From assembly GCA_905182995.1 (NCBI GenBank), contig CAJJDP010000053.1:372001-436000 (forward strand): DNA of 64,000 bases, read 5' to 3'. Positions within the stretch are counted from its first letter, which is position 1; every line of letters starts with the position of its first letter. The position numbers and the translations under genes are program-made. The notes under the pieces are model-generated. The model ran no database searches. It was not told where the DNA came from and saw only the letters and a program-made list of their open reading frames with translations. The stretch is from Paramecium octaurelia (Eukaryota > Ciliophora > Oligohymenophorea > Peniculida > Parameciidae). This document shows positions 1-10,835 of the stretch, piece by piece.

Positions 1-419
1 ATGGAGAATGGAGTAATTACATATAACATTTTCACTGTTTTTTCGAACCTAATACAATCTATCAAAGACTGAGGTATTTGTTAATTCGTGAGTTAACCTA
101 TTGGCATTGTTGAGAAATTCTCTTGACTAGAAATAAATGAGGGTTGAGTACTTCATCATCATATATCTGTTGTCTTTTCATTTGCTTATTTAAGTTCCAC
201 CTTAATAAATCATTTATGGATCTTTATAGATTTGCAGATTATTTATTAATCTAGAATAAATGGAGATAATACCTCAGGTTTGAATTGATATTTTTCAAGT
301 TGAGGTTTTTCTTTGATTCTCTATTTGGAGGAGGGTCTGAAAGAGTTTTTGGCTAGAATTTAGATTCGTAGAAGTTCTTCATTAGTTAATAAGAGTCTTT
401 GGGATGAGTATTTCTGCAT
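1..419 (-). CDS. Hypothetical protein, 3' end beyond the window (two introns)
   Basis: I do not recognise this protein. On the minus strand an ATG at 419 opens a frame read with TAA/TAG as glutamine. Two introns fit the Paramecium pattern: 272-251 (22 nt, GTATT...CTAG) and 151-127 (25 nt, GTACT...CTAG). The three exons are 147, 99 and at least 126 nt, all in phase 0, and splicing removes the TGA that would otherwise end the frame. The product starts MQKYSSQRLL and is rich in Gln, Lys, Arg and Asn, with no clear motif. It runs off the left edge, so the C-terminus is unknown. The next gene upstream on the same strand ends only about 70 bases away. The two consistent introns support the call; function is not inferable. 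Confidence 0.6.
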
Positions 420-488
420 AATTTTATATAAATTTTATTTCTTATTATTAAAAATGTGTTAAGATATAATCAATAGTTTAATTGGAAG

Positions 489-1028
489 TCATTCGATGAT
501 ATCAAAGAATTCTTAGATTGTAGTTTATCTTCTAAATCTTCGTTATGGTATTGTAAACCAATCTTTACCATAAATGTTTTCAACATAATCAGTGAATGTA
601 ATTAATTAATATTACTTACTCTCTTTATGTTATTTTAATTAAGTATTAATTGGAGTATTGTTATTAAAGAAATCTTCAACATCGTTCTTCACTTCTATTT
701 TCAAGGAAGGTTAAGATTAAAAATTTTCTTTTCTTCTGAATCTACAGGTTTTATATTGTTATTGTGTTTGATGGATAGTATCAACATTATCCATTTTGGA
801 TAACATTTTTCTAAGATTAAATTCTGACGGTATATGAGTTCTTAAAGTATTTTAGCTTTCAATTAAGTTGTCAATACTGTCTAATTTGATTGGTGACTGA
901 TTGGAGGAAACTTTAGACTTAGATTTATCAGGTGATTTCAATGGAGAGGAGAATAAAGTATCTTAATCATAATCATTATTGAATAAATTCTTAGTAATTG
1001 AGGAGAGGTTAGTTTTCCTGTTTGTCAT
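489..1028 (-). CDS. Hypothetical protein, 179 aa
   Basis: Single-exon frame on the minus strand, ATG at 1028 to TGA at 491-489. The N-terminus is Ser/Asn/Asp-rich (MTNRKTNLSSITKNLFNN) with a Ser-Pro pair (SSPLKSPDK) that could be a proline-directed phosphorylation site. The middle is Gln/Lys-rich. There is no signal peptide, membrane segment or catalytic motif that I can see. An alternative 37-nt splice near 560-525 would extend the frame with a different C-terminus, but that intron would be unusually long here, so the unspliced end was preferred. It lies between two other minus-strand hypothetical genes. Probably real because it is open and fits the local gene spacing, but no function is suggested. 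Confidence 0.5.
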
Positions 1029-1134
1029 TTTAATTTTATAATTCTAAATTTTAATATTTGTGATTTTCATTTTCAATATATGTTTAACATAAGTTATATT
1101 GTGATTAAATCATAAACAAATTTATTCTAAGTGT

Positions 1135-1740
1135 TCATTCTTGGGAACTAGAACCTGATATTTCATGGTTTTACTGTGTGTTATTAGTTAAAAACAAAGT
1201 ACGTTATTCTTAAATTAATTATTGTATGTTTAAATGTGTCTCTTTTTATTTCAGTTTAATTTTATAATGTTATTCCATAGGTATAGAATTGAATACTCGA
1301 TTTTATTCTTCTTAACGTATTCTTTTGTAATTCCAACTGTTTTCTAGATTTCGAACATCTTAGAAATATTTTCTATTTTATTCTAATAAACTTTCATTTT
1401 GTTTATTTTAAGAATTCAAACTTTTTTTATCATGCAATAATCCACAAATTCTTGCATGATTAATAATTTAGTTCATTTCGCAAGCAGTGTAAATTTTTGT
1501 ATGTAAAGATCTTCTATCTGAACTTTGTAAGATACTCTCGTCATTTTATTTTAACGATTTCGATCTCTACCTGTTAATATAATCTAGATGCAATGGAGTG
1601 ATATTATTTTCCGTAGGTTCTGGAGGTATTACTTTCAGACTATGTTTGATATATTTATACTTTGAAATTCCCAACAAAGCTCTGTATTTTTTAATGTATT
1701 ATTATTTCCATTTGATTTTACTCGGATTTTCTAATATCAT
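1135..1740 (-). CDS. Hypothetical basic Gln/Lys-rich protein, 201 aa
   Basis: Intronless minus-strand frame, ATG at 1740 to TGA at 1137-1135, with many TAA/TAG glutamines. The N-terminal third is basic (start MILENPSKIKW, then many Lys and Tyr). The C-terminal two thirds look helical and charged, with Asn/Gln/Glu/Lys runs such as KNQNESLLEQ-type stretches. No Cys-rich or catalytic motif is visible. It is divergent from the plus-strand gene that begins at 1831, with only about 90 bases for both promoters. I do not recognise the family. An open frame of 201 codons where TGA is the only stop is better than chance but not decisive. Confidence 0.55.
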
Positions 1741-1830
1741 TTAAATTATAATTATTGAGGTCCAATTAAAATTAAAATCCTTTGAAATATTGTAATATAT
1801 AATTAAAAATGATTATCAGCAAAATAATAA

Positions 1831-2901
1831 ATGAATCATTCAAAATAGACTAAACAAAAGTCCAACATTGAGGATTTTTCAGAATCTGAATAAGAGGAAA
1901 CATTAAGAAAATCTTTGAACGCATAATCCTAATCCTTATTTTAAACTTCCTTGTTCACTGCCTTAGATTCGCAAGTTAAACAATTTAACAAGAAACCAAT
2001 AGTTAAAAAATCTATGACTGAATTCCTTAACAATTATGATTAGAATTTTGATGATGTCTTTGGAACTATGAACATGCCCTTAGATGATGTTCATTTGAAT
2101 CATTCAGAAAATAAAAAGAACCCTCAAAACAATATTGATACTAAATAAAAAAGTAATAATAATAGAAAGTAATCAAAGAAAAGACCAATAGAACCATTAA
2201 ATTCAGAATCAGATTCTAATTCAGAAATCTATACTGCAACCAAAAAGTAATCAAAATAAATTACAATTACCAAAAAGAAATCTTCTAAAAGAACTGTGGA
2301 TTCAGAATCAGATGATGATGATAATCAAGAAGAATATGAATAATTCTAATAAATTGAAAATAAAATTACAAAAAAAAATAAACCAAAAAAATAAAAGAAA
2401 ATTAATAGTAATTAATCATCTGAAGAATAATCTATCGAAAATAAAAACTCTGATCTAAATTCTTTAGAGATGCCATCAAGTAATGCTAAAAAGGAAAAGA
2501 AAGCCTAAAAATTGAAAACAGCAATTTTCAATTTTAATTAAGGTGAACCTGAAACCAAAAAGCAAAATAAATCCAATAAGAAAAACAACAAGGATGCTAA
2601 ATAGGATACCGATAAAAAATAGAACCCAAAAACAAAAAACAAAAGATAGAATGAATAAGATAATGATCCTAAAAATGATAAGATTGAATAATTAATTAAA
2701 GAATATAAAAAATAGGAGTAGGAATTACAACAATAAAATCTCACTAATAAAAAAGATAAATCACAAAAAGACAATGGAACTAAAAATAAAACAGAAAAAT
2801 AAGACACAAACCCTATGTTAAATTTAGATAATATTAAAATGAATTCTCTGATTCCACAATGCTGCCCAAAAAAAGATACAGATGATGAAGATGATTAATG
2901 A
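1831..2901 (+). CDS. Lys/Gln/Asn/Ser-rich low-complexity protein, 356 aa
   Basis: Uninterrupted plus-strand frame, ATG at 1831 to TGA at 2899-2901. The whole protein is highly charged: repeated blocks of Lys and Gln/Asn alternate with short acidic-serine clusters (SESDSNSE, SESDDDD). The C-terminus, after a CCPKK turn, is a short acidic tail ending DTDDEDDQ. Alternating basic and acidic-Ser blocks recall nucleolar chaperones or chromatin-associated disordered proteins such as the Nopp140/SRP40 type, but this is composition only and not homology. No membrane segment or enzyme motif is present. The acidic-Ser clusters are plausible casein kinase 2 targets. Its stop lies about 25 bases from the stop of the next, convergent gene. 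Confidence 0.7.
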
Positions 2902-2925
2902 AATAATATTTTATCTTCGAATTTA

Positions 2926-3518
2926 TCATTTTTATTATAAATGATGATGCCATTTTGTTTTCTCTGATAATATTCCTGGATTTGTGATATTCCCTGGTTT
3001 TCCGAAATTTCCATAGACATTATGAGCAGTGCTTAAGAAATGTCTTTTTACATTGAAACTAAAACTCTTTATTATGAATTTACTGTCTATCTCCTAATTC
3101 AATTTGAGAGGCATTTTTAGTTAATATTGGAGCGTCTGGTTCAGGTAATCTGGATCTAAATGATCCTGTATTGTAAGGTTCTAATAATTTGTTAGTAGAT
3201 CCAACATGTAAATTAGGTCTCACTTTATAATCATCTCTGTTCTATTACAATATTGAATTACGCATAAGATGAAGTTGTATAAGAAGATTTGGTTTCATGT
3301 TCAGCAGGCGTTTTATTGGCTATTTCATAAAAGGGAACAGCCTAGCGATATCAAAATTGACCTCTTACTTCTGGATTGCCTTATTTCATTCTTACATAAG
3401 AGCATGAACTAACTCTTGTATTTTTGAAAAAAGCAGCCGATTTATCTAACTTTAGAGATGGATGTAAGACCATCCTGCCACTTTAAATTGATTGTTTCGT
3501 TTCGGACGGTTGTGACAT
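2926..3518 (-). CDS. Hypothetical protein, 171 aa, three introns
   Basis: Minus-strand gene, ATG at 3518 to TGA at 2928-2926. Three tiny introns restore one frame: 3368-3342 (27 nt, GTAAG...CTAG), 3261-3237 (25 nt, GTAAT...ACAG) and 3083-3059 (25 nt, GTAAA...TTAG). Two of them remove an in-frame TGA or a frame conflict, which is good evidence for a real spliced gene. The product begins MSQPSETKQS and is rich in Ser, Asn, Pro and Tyr. Its C-terminal half has many Gly/Asn/Pro turns and ends in a His cluster (KWHHHLQQK). There is no membrane segment and no enzyme motif. The composition resembles small ciliary or cytoskeletal proteins, but that is only an impression. It is convergent with the low-complexity gene to its left. 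Confidence 0.7.
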
Positions 3519-3548
3519 TCTTATTAATTATATTATTTATTTTATTAA

Positions 3549-4540
3549 ATGAGATCTAATCATTAATACAATTATAATTATAAATTAGACTAAATATTTT
3601 AGAGAGAGAAGTAACTATTCATAGTAAATAGGTCATACGATCTCCATTTGAAGAAGTTGAATGAAATCAAAAGCAAAAAAACATAATCTTAATAGAGAGT
3701 CTAGCATTTCGAAATCCTCGAAAAAAGAAATAATTTGCGATAGCAAAGGAGACGTTTCGATTTAAATGGTACACATGAATCCATTATTTCAATAGAATAA
3801 TCTGAGCGTATAAATAAGGGCAATAGCCAATTGTATTAAAAAATAACAGAAATTTGCAATAGACCCATGTAATAAGATTACTATAAATATGAAGATGAAA
3901 ATCTACATCACCCTCATAATCTAAACTTAACTTTTCGTAAGAATCAAGCTTAATAAATACAAAATGAAAATATTAAAATAGCTGATCGTCTAATGAAATA
4001 AGAACCAGTCTTGAAAATAGAAGAATTTTCACATTCTTATAAAGAAAATAAGAGGTTGATGATGAGATTACAACGATATCAGCAGTGCTAAAATTATATG
4101 AATATTATCAGGTAACAATAATCATATTATAAATTTTAGAAATAATATGACATATTCTTATAGAGATTCTACAAATAATAGTTCAATATCTTCAAAAAAA
4201 AAAGAAAAACAATAGTTATAATTTTAGTTGTAGCCTATTATTAAGTAATTATTAATATTAAATTAACCATAGTTACAAAGTAAAATCTGTTGAAGCTTGT
4301 GATTTAGATAAATTAAAGGAAAGTAAAGTCAAAGTTGAATAATAACAAGAAATTGAGTAATTAAAAGACTAATAAATTAAACAATAATTATCAGAAATCC
4401 AATAAGTAAACGAGGAATCTTAGATTGAAACTATTAGATAAGATGAATCTGTTGAATAATAGATATAATCATAAATTGAAAGATAAGTTAAGTAATATTA
4501 AGAAGAACAAAGTGATGATATTGAATAATAATAAAAATGA
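3549..4540 (+). CDS. Coiled-coil protein, 311 aa, possibly CFAP97/Hemingway-like
   Basis: Plus-strand gene, ATG at 3549 to TGA at 4538-4540, with two 28-nt introns at 4112-4139 and 4245-4272 (both GTAA...TAG). The spliced length is exactly 312 codons. The N-terminal half is basic and contains a stretch around residues 125-175 with the pattern of paired 'I-x-x-EN-x-x-(I/L)-x-x-RL' helices (QNENIKIADRL, then KENKRLMMRLQRY). This resembles the KIAA1430/CFAP97 domain of ciliary proteins, a suggestion from pattern only. The C-terminal third is a Gln/Glu/Ile heptad-like coiled coil ending in an acidic-Gln tail. It starts only about 30 bases from the divergent minus-strand gene. The gene structure is well supported; the family assignment is weak. 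Confidence 0.65.
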
Positions 4541-4731
4541 AATATTTTCCTTTTAACAGTAGTTTTCAAAATAATATTAAAATTAAATTTATTTTTTACT
4601 CTTCTTAACAGCCATATGAAAAATAAAGAATAAGTCTTAAAATAAGTCTATGAAAGTAATTTATTAATTTTAATCAAGATGAAAATAAGGTATTTGGAAA
4701 AAAAAATAAACCGAGAAACCAAGAACCTAAT

Positions 4732-6462
4732 ATGTTTGATATGATGAAATGGCCAGTCGAGTAAGATGAACCATGGGATTTCAAAAAGAAAATATAAGTT
4801 GAAAGAGAACCTGAAACTAAAAAGTTAATAACAAGAATAAATCACGAGAATTAACCTTGGTTAACTGAAAATAAAGATAATTTCAGAAAAATTGAAAAAT
4901 TAAAAGTAGAAGATTCATAAATCCTTGTGCAAAGTATATAAGCTTTCTTACAATTATTTAGAATTAGATGAGAAAACAATTAAAAATATTGCAAAATCTT
5001 GTGATTGCCGTAATCCTTAATAATAACCTAATCCATCAATTCAATTATAAGAAGTTCAAAACAATCAATATAAATTACCTGTTTAATGGAACCCTAAAGT
5101 ATAAACTGCCTATAGGGATAACTATCTAATCAAAGATATCAAGGATACAAATGAATTAATGTATTAGTTAGAATAAAATAATAAAAATTTTAAAGGCGAA
5201 TATAAAGTTTAGCATCCATTTAGTGGATTTTATTATGAAGAATCTAAGAAAGATGAAGAAGAAATCATCTCATCTGAAGAAGAGGATTTAGAAAATGAAT
5301 AAGATGAAGATTAATAAAAAAAGATGAATACTAAATTTATTAAGAAAGCCAAGACCCTTGATCCAAATGATCCTGAAGATGCAGCCAAATTACAAAGGAG
5401 GAAAGATAGAATTAAGAAATTTCAAGGAGAAACCAGATGGATTGCTGATAGTGCATTTACTACTTATTTTGGTAAGCCGGCCTGGGGTCCTTATGGATTC
5501 AATAATATCAATCCATCCGTTGGAGGCATAGTCTATGGTTAACACATGCTTTCTCATAATGTTTAACCACACAGGAATAAAAATGATCCCTTTTTTATTT
5601 AAACTTATCAGAATGCATTAAGAAAAGGAGCTGCAGTAGCAAATGTAGAACCAGAACCTCCTAGAAATTGTAGAGAAGAAGATAGATTAAATCCTGAATA
5701 AGTGGAGGCATAAAAATAAAGAAACCAATTGACTCCTTAACCGTATTCAGAATTGAAAAAGTAATTGGAATCAAAAGGGAAATCAACCATACCTGAATTT
5801 AATATTAAAAAGCCAGACTTAACAAATACGTTACGATTTGCATCAGAAGCAGGCAGTGTTTAAGGAGAATCTTAGATATAGGAAAAGTCAGTGAAATAAT
5901 AGAGAAAAGAAAAAGGAGACAAAAGACCTTAGTCTGTTATTGATAATCGTACATAACATTCTTAAAAGGATAAAGAAGACAATAAATCAAAGATTAGTAA
6001 TGATTAGAAAACAAAGGAATCTAAAAAGAAAAAAGACAAAAAAGTTTAAATATAATCAGAATCTAAATTATAGGTAGATGATTAATTAGCTATTCCAGAT
6101 AAGGCAAATAATAAATTTATTGAGGAATTAAAACACAAAAAGGAGAAAGCCAACAGACTTACTTGTAAGGTCAATGAGATTAATCCTTCACTATTGAAAT
6201 CATCACCAAAGTAAGAGTAAAAAAAATAAATAACTAATGATTTGCAAGAAGTTAAATCATTTGATGACAAGTAAGATTATTGATTATAATCAGAAATCCA
6301 CCAGCCAACTATTTATAATAATTGGATCCTATTGAACTCAATCCAAAGAATTATAAAGGTGTGCCTGCAGATTGGTTACATAGGATACCATTTGCAGGTA
6401 AAAAGTAGGAGATTATAAAAAATGGATAATAAACTAAAGAATGTTTTGACTATGGATTTTGA
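4732..6462 (+). CDS. Hypothetical charged protein, at least 559 aa
   Basis: Plus-strand gene ending at TGA 6460-6462. Introns at 4934-4961 (28 nt, TAG end) and 6271-6293 (23 nt, CAG end) each bypass an in-frame TGA, so the structure is well supported. The first in-frame ATG after an upstream TGA is 4732. The frame is already open for about 60 bases before it, so a short upstream exon is possible. The central part (residues about 180-290) is the least biased, with aromatic and Gly/Pro residues (FTTYFGKPAWGPYGF), and looks folded. The C-terminal third is Lys/Gln-rich and then ends in a second compact segment (WLHRIPFAGKK). An acidic EE/DE block precedes the folded part. I do not recognise the family. 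Confidence 0.75.
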
Positions 6463-6521
6463 CTTTGCAAATATATTTATTATATAACTAATAGCATATT
6501 AATTTATAAATCAAAAATTAA

Positions 6522-8278
6522 TCAAAAAAATTAATAATAGTTAGACATAACTGATTATATATCCTAAGACCATTCATTTTTGTGTTTATTTTTTCTATGT
6601 TTATTCAAGATATCATGATCATATATGAATGTAGATTAATACAGGTCTTAAATGATTTTGGATTCCTTAATTTCTTATTTTTTAGTATTTTATTATTCCT
6701 TTTTAGACACTATTTAATTTTGCGGTTATTTTTATGTTGAAATTTCAATAGTTATTTATTCTTTGTGATTTTCTAATTAATCTAGAAAATTGTAATTGAT
6801 TTCTGGATTATTTTCAATATTAATATTAGATTAAGATTAATTAGTAGCATTTTTATTAGGTATTACCTTTTACTCATTTTCAGAATGCTCAGTTACTTCT
6901 ACTAAACTATTTCTTGAATTTAATCTCGACTTTTATTTTTGTTAATGTGACATTTCTAATGTAGCCTTACGAGAAATGAGCTTCGATTGCCTTTTTTAAA
7001 TTTCTTTTTTTAGGACATTAGTCTAATCTTCTTAGAATTATTATGAGTCTTACCTTCTAGGTGGTGTAGCTGGCAATTTTAATTTTTGTTAAATAATTTA
7101 TTATGCCGCAAACTTGTTATTTCTAGAAGTCATAGAAGATGGAGAATCAGGAGTTTTTGGTGTAAGTGGAGTATTAATTGATTGCGCGCTACTCTTTCTT
7201 TTACTAATTTGAGTTTATTAGGTAGTTTCTTATTAAATTTGGATAGGCTAAATAGAATATTATTTGGTTGCTCTTTTACTTTAATTAGTAGTTCTTCTTC
7301 TTGTGGTACTGTTGGCTGGCGAGCAGTCTGTCATTTAGTCAGCAAATTATCCAATTAGATCTTAAGATTGCTCAAAGTCTTTTTCAGAGATTTCGTTAAA
7401 TTCAATATTATTAGGTTTTTCATCTGCTTCTGTTTGAATTACAATTGATATATCCATACCATCAAAAAGACTACCACAATTACGTTTAGTTGGTTTCTTA
7501 TTTTCAAATAACTTTTTTAATTATTCAATTCGATCAACTAATTCAAAATTCACTAATCATAGACGTATTATATATTACATTTAAATTATTCATTAGTTTG
7601 ATTAACATAAAACTCATTGTAATCTTAGTTAACAAGTTTAAATTCCTTTTTAAGTTAGACTAATTGAATATAAACATTCTTTTTTTCTACTTATCTAACA
7701 TATCCTTTATGTGATTTCAGTATGGATTGTACTTATGCATAAATTTCTTACATTTTCTCTTATATTAATTTTTTTTATTCAATGTTGACTTCTTCATTTT
7801 TTTCTTCCGTTTTGAGAATCAATTTGGGACTTTTGGGTTAATATTTATCAAATTATTTTTGAATATAAGGTTCAGTTTTTTTATATTATTTTGTGGAAAT
7901 AGATTCTTACATTTTTTATTTTGTTTTGCTAAGGTTTTTAATTCTTTAAGACAATTTTTCAATTTAATCGCTATTTGTATTTTTACTATTTTCATTTCTT
8001 TAAACACTTTTTTATTATGCACTAAAGATTTCTTAGTCATTAAAAGAGGAATCCACTCTACATATATTATAACAGGAATATCTGCAATATTATAAAGGAG
8101 TGGAAAGGGAACCCCTTGAGATATTATCAGTTCTTGTTTTAGGTGGGGAATTAGAATAATCGTAAATGTTATTTATGGATCTAATTGTAGGCTTATTTGA
8201 CTTGTCTCTAGATTTTTCAAGATTTTTCATGCTTAATTACGGCAATCTAACATTTAATGATCTAGTTGCTGTTATCAT
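6522..8278 (-). CDS. Hypothetical Ser/Thr/Gln-rich protein, 576 aa
   Basis: Minus-strand gene, ATG at 8278 to TGA at 6524-6522, with one 26-nt intron (7578-7553, GTAAT...TTAG) that removes a TGA. Spliced length is 577 codons including the stop. The N-terminus is basic with many Ser/Thr. Residues about 150-260 look like a helical coiled region (Lys/Glu/Leu/Gln). The centre has Thr-Pro and Ser-Pro pairs in a row (NTPLTPKTPDSPSS, then LPATPPRR), typical of sites for proline-directed kinases. The C-terminal third is Gln/Asn/Lys-rich. No signal peptide, membrane segment or enzyme motif was seen. It is convergent with the preceding plus-strand gene, the two stops being about 60 bases apart. Cytoskeletal or regulatory scaffold is a guess. 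Confidence 0.72.
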
Positions 8279-8611
8279 TTTATTAAATTATTATTAATTT
8301 AAGTTTAATAACTTAATTTATTCAGGTCTTATTAGTTTTATAGGGATAATATATATATTAATGGTCATGTAGGAGAAATTTCGAGGAAAAAAATATATAA
8401 AATGAATGAAACAATCAGAATATCAAACTAATCTATCTAAATATTGAATTACAAAGGAGATATCAAAGACCTTATCAATGGCACTACCATTCAACCAATA
8501 ATGATTTTATTCCATCCCTTAAATCGCCTGGTGCCTATAAGATTTCTCAACTAATGTTAGCGCATTTTTAATTTACATTAAAATTTTAAGTGTATTTTCA
8601 CACATTTATTC

Positions 8612-9132
8612 TCAAGCCCATATCATAAACAACCCAAAAAACTTCAATCGTAAAGAATCAAATGGAAATTCATAATCGCTAGCTTTAACCTACCCTCTAA
8701 AAATATATATAGCCGCTAATGGCTAAGTATCTTAGATGTTTGGAAATTGGTATGCCAACAAGTGATCTTATTAACTATAAGTACTATTTCTAAATTATTT
8801 TTCATCACATCTCTTAATTATTCTATAAATTCTATTTATATAAAAATCTGTAGTAATTTGTTGTTGTACAATTAATAAATCTTCCCAAAAATCTTTCGAA
8901 ATCAAATTTATTGTCACTCTTTTTATATCCCATTAATCAAAATTTTGACATTTAATGTATTGCTACCAGTCACACAATACCCAAAATAATTAATTAAAAT
9001 CTTTCACCTTTATAATATATCGCAAATTAACTTACCCTTAAATTTATTAAATACGAAGAAAAATTCTAAATTTTAGCTATCAAAACAGCTTTTACTTACT
9101 TATGATAAATCTAAACACCTAATTAAATTCAT
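8612..9132 (-). CDS. Hypothetical protein, 165 aa, frame continues past its TGA
   Basis: Minus-strand gene, ATG at 9132 with a 23-nt intron at 9099-9077 (GTAAG...ATAG) that removes a TGA. The frame then runs to TGA at 8614-8612. The product (start MNLIRCLDLS) is less biased than its neighbours, with Trp, Phe and Ile spread through it (FNQLFWVLCDWQQY, FWEDLL), so it looks like a folded domain, but I cannot name it. After the TGA the same frame stays open for a further 62 codons to a second TGA at 8425-8423, with similar composition. Either this TGA is the true stop, or the gene carries a premature stop, or an unrecognised intron spans it. It lies about 65 bases downstream of the kinase gene on the same strand. 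Confidence 0.5.
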
Positions 9133-9198
9133 ATTTTATATTTTTGATTAATTATTTAAATAGTTAACTTCTGTATTAAATAAACAAAACTATCATAC

Positions 9199-10724
9199 TC
9201 ATTTCGAAAATTTTCTATGTTAGCAATCATAATCTAAAAATCTAGATTCTAATCTGTATTACAAGACTTCATCTGATTATTTATCATCCAAGTATAATTC
9301 AGACTACTCGATATTCATTTTAGGTGAATTATCTTAAGAGCTCTCTATTGCAAATAAAAAACTGCTCTTCCCACTCAAAATTTACTTACTTCTAACAATA
9401 AAATCACTAATTTTAAAGTTTCCTTAGTCTACTTTATTCTTATTGTTGTTATGGTTAAAGTAAACATGATTCATATTATTGTTGTCATTAATAGTGTTGC
9501 CATTTTGCATTGGATTTAAATATAATGGACTTGAATTTTTATAAGGATTGAACATATCACTTAGCTAGAGACAGGTTGCAATTTTAAAATCACGAAGTTT
9601 AGATTTTTTTTTAGAAATTTAAGTGTCATCCATAGTTTTATCGCATTAATTTGTTTTCATCGAAATCCATGGGTGCAGCAATAATTCTTCTGCTGACAAT
9701 CGATTTTTTGGATCCTTGGTGAGTGTACGTTTTAACAAATCTTATTGTAAATAATGCAAATCTAAAAATTCTTATTATCTCCATGGATTATAATTTGGAT
9801 TAGTAATAGTTTCAATTGTGTCTATTATGGTATCAGCCAAGAACGGAAATTTGTGGCATAATAATTGATACAAAATGATTCCACATGACCATATATCAAC
9901 TATGATGATTTAATTAATTATTTACTTTTTTCATTATAAATCCCACATAGAAAGATTTCAGGTGCCTAAAATAAAATAGTTCCTGTCCTTGTCCACATCT
10001 CATGTATAATTATACCATTTTTATTCTTCTTAAAGAATTTTTTGGATACGCCAAAATCAATAATTTTAATTTCAGTTTGATCACATAATTTCACTAAAAT
10101 ATTGTCTGGTTTAATATCTCGATGACAGATTCCCTTATTATGTATAGCTTTAAGAGAAATTGCTAAATTTCTAATAATTTCTCTAATTTATTTAATCGTC
10201 AGTTAGTTTTTCTCAAGATAATATTCTAAACTCTTCCATTCACAATATTCCATAACTAAATATGCAACTTTTTCATTTTCATCTATAAATAGATCGAAAA
10301 CCTATACTATTTATGGTAAAGTATTTAGCTCTCTGTTTATAATAAAAGTTTAAGTGATAGTGTTAATTAATTCAGGATCATCAGCATTAGGTATTATTTT
10401 GACAGCATATTTGGTTGGGATATGACCAAAATTCAAGAGTTGACTTGATGAAGTTTTTTTGTAACAAACTTTAACAATTCCATTTGAGCCTTAGCCAATG
10501 ATAGAACCAATTTAATATAAATCTTGAAAACGATTCTAAATACAAGGCTTTTATTTTTAGTTTGGTTTGGCTGAGGATTATATATTTAATTAAGTATTGC
10601 TTGTTGATCTTTTAACCATTTTAGAGTTCTCTACATTTTTGCTTATTATCTCTTTTTTAGTAAATAGAGATTACTTAATTTTGGATCTCATTTCATTCAT
10701 TTATTTATCTCTATTTGTTTTCAT
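9199..10724 (-). CDS. Serine/threonine protein kinase, CAMK-like, 499 aa
   Basis: Cytosolic kinase that should transfer phosphate from ATP to Ser/Thr of target proteins. Minus strand, ATG at 10724 to TGA at 9201-9199, with one 26-nt intron (9925-9900) inside the activation-segment region. All catalytic landmarks are visible: glycine loop GQGSNG (residues 77-82), AVK with the beta-3 lysine at 109, alpha-C Glu 132, HRDIKPDN with catalytic Asp 203, DFG at 223-225, APE at 254-256, and DIWSCGIILY after the intron. The N-terminal 65 residues are basic and the C-terminal 170 residues are Asn/Ser/Lys-rich and probably disordered. There are no EF hands, so it is not a calcium-dependent CDPK in the strict sense. 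Subfamily is inferred from motif style only. Confidence 0.95.
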
Positions 10725-10835
10725 TATAAAATATATATTACAAATAAATTAATAGCTAATAATAAATATCTATAAATATATATGCATAAACATTAAATTG
10801 AATGATGATAATTCTACCACATAATATAATTCAAT

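Noticed and set aside
2538-2807. Hydrophobic Ser/Phe/Leu-rich frame on the minus strand resembling a membrane protein
   Set aside because: Antisense of a Lys/Gln/Asn-rich coding region always reads as Phe/Leu/Ser-rich; the plus-strand frame is continuous over 357 codons.
7859-8095. Phe/Ile-rich plus-strand frame that looks like a membrane protein
   Set aside because: Antisense to the spliced minus-strand gene 6522-8278, whose Lys/Gln/Asn-rich coding sequence explains it.
8401-9300. Long plus-strand frame opposite the minus-strand genes
   Set aside because: TGA is rare on this strand here, but the minus-strand frame uses a good 23-nt intron, and at the right end the overlap would run antisense into the kinase gene.
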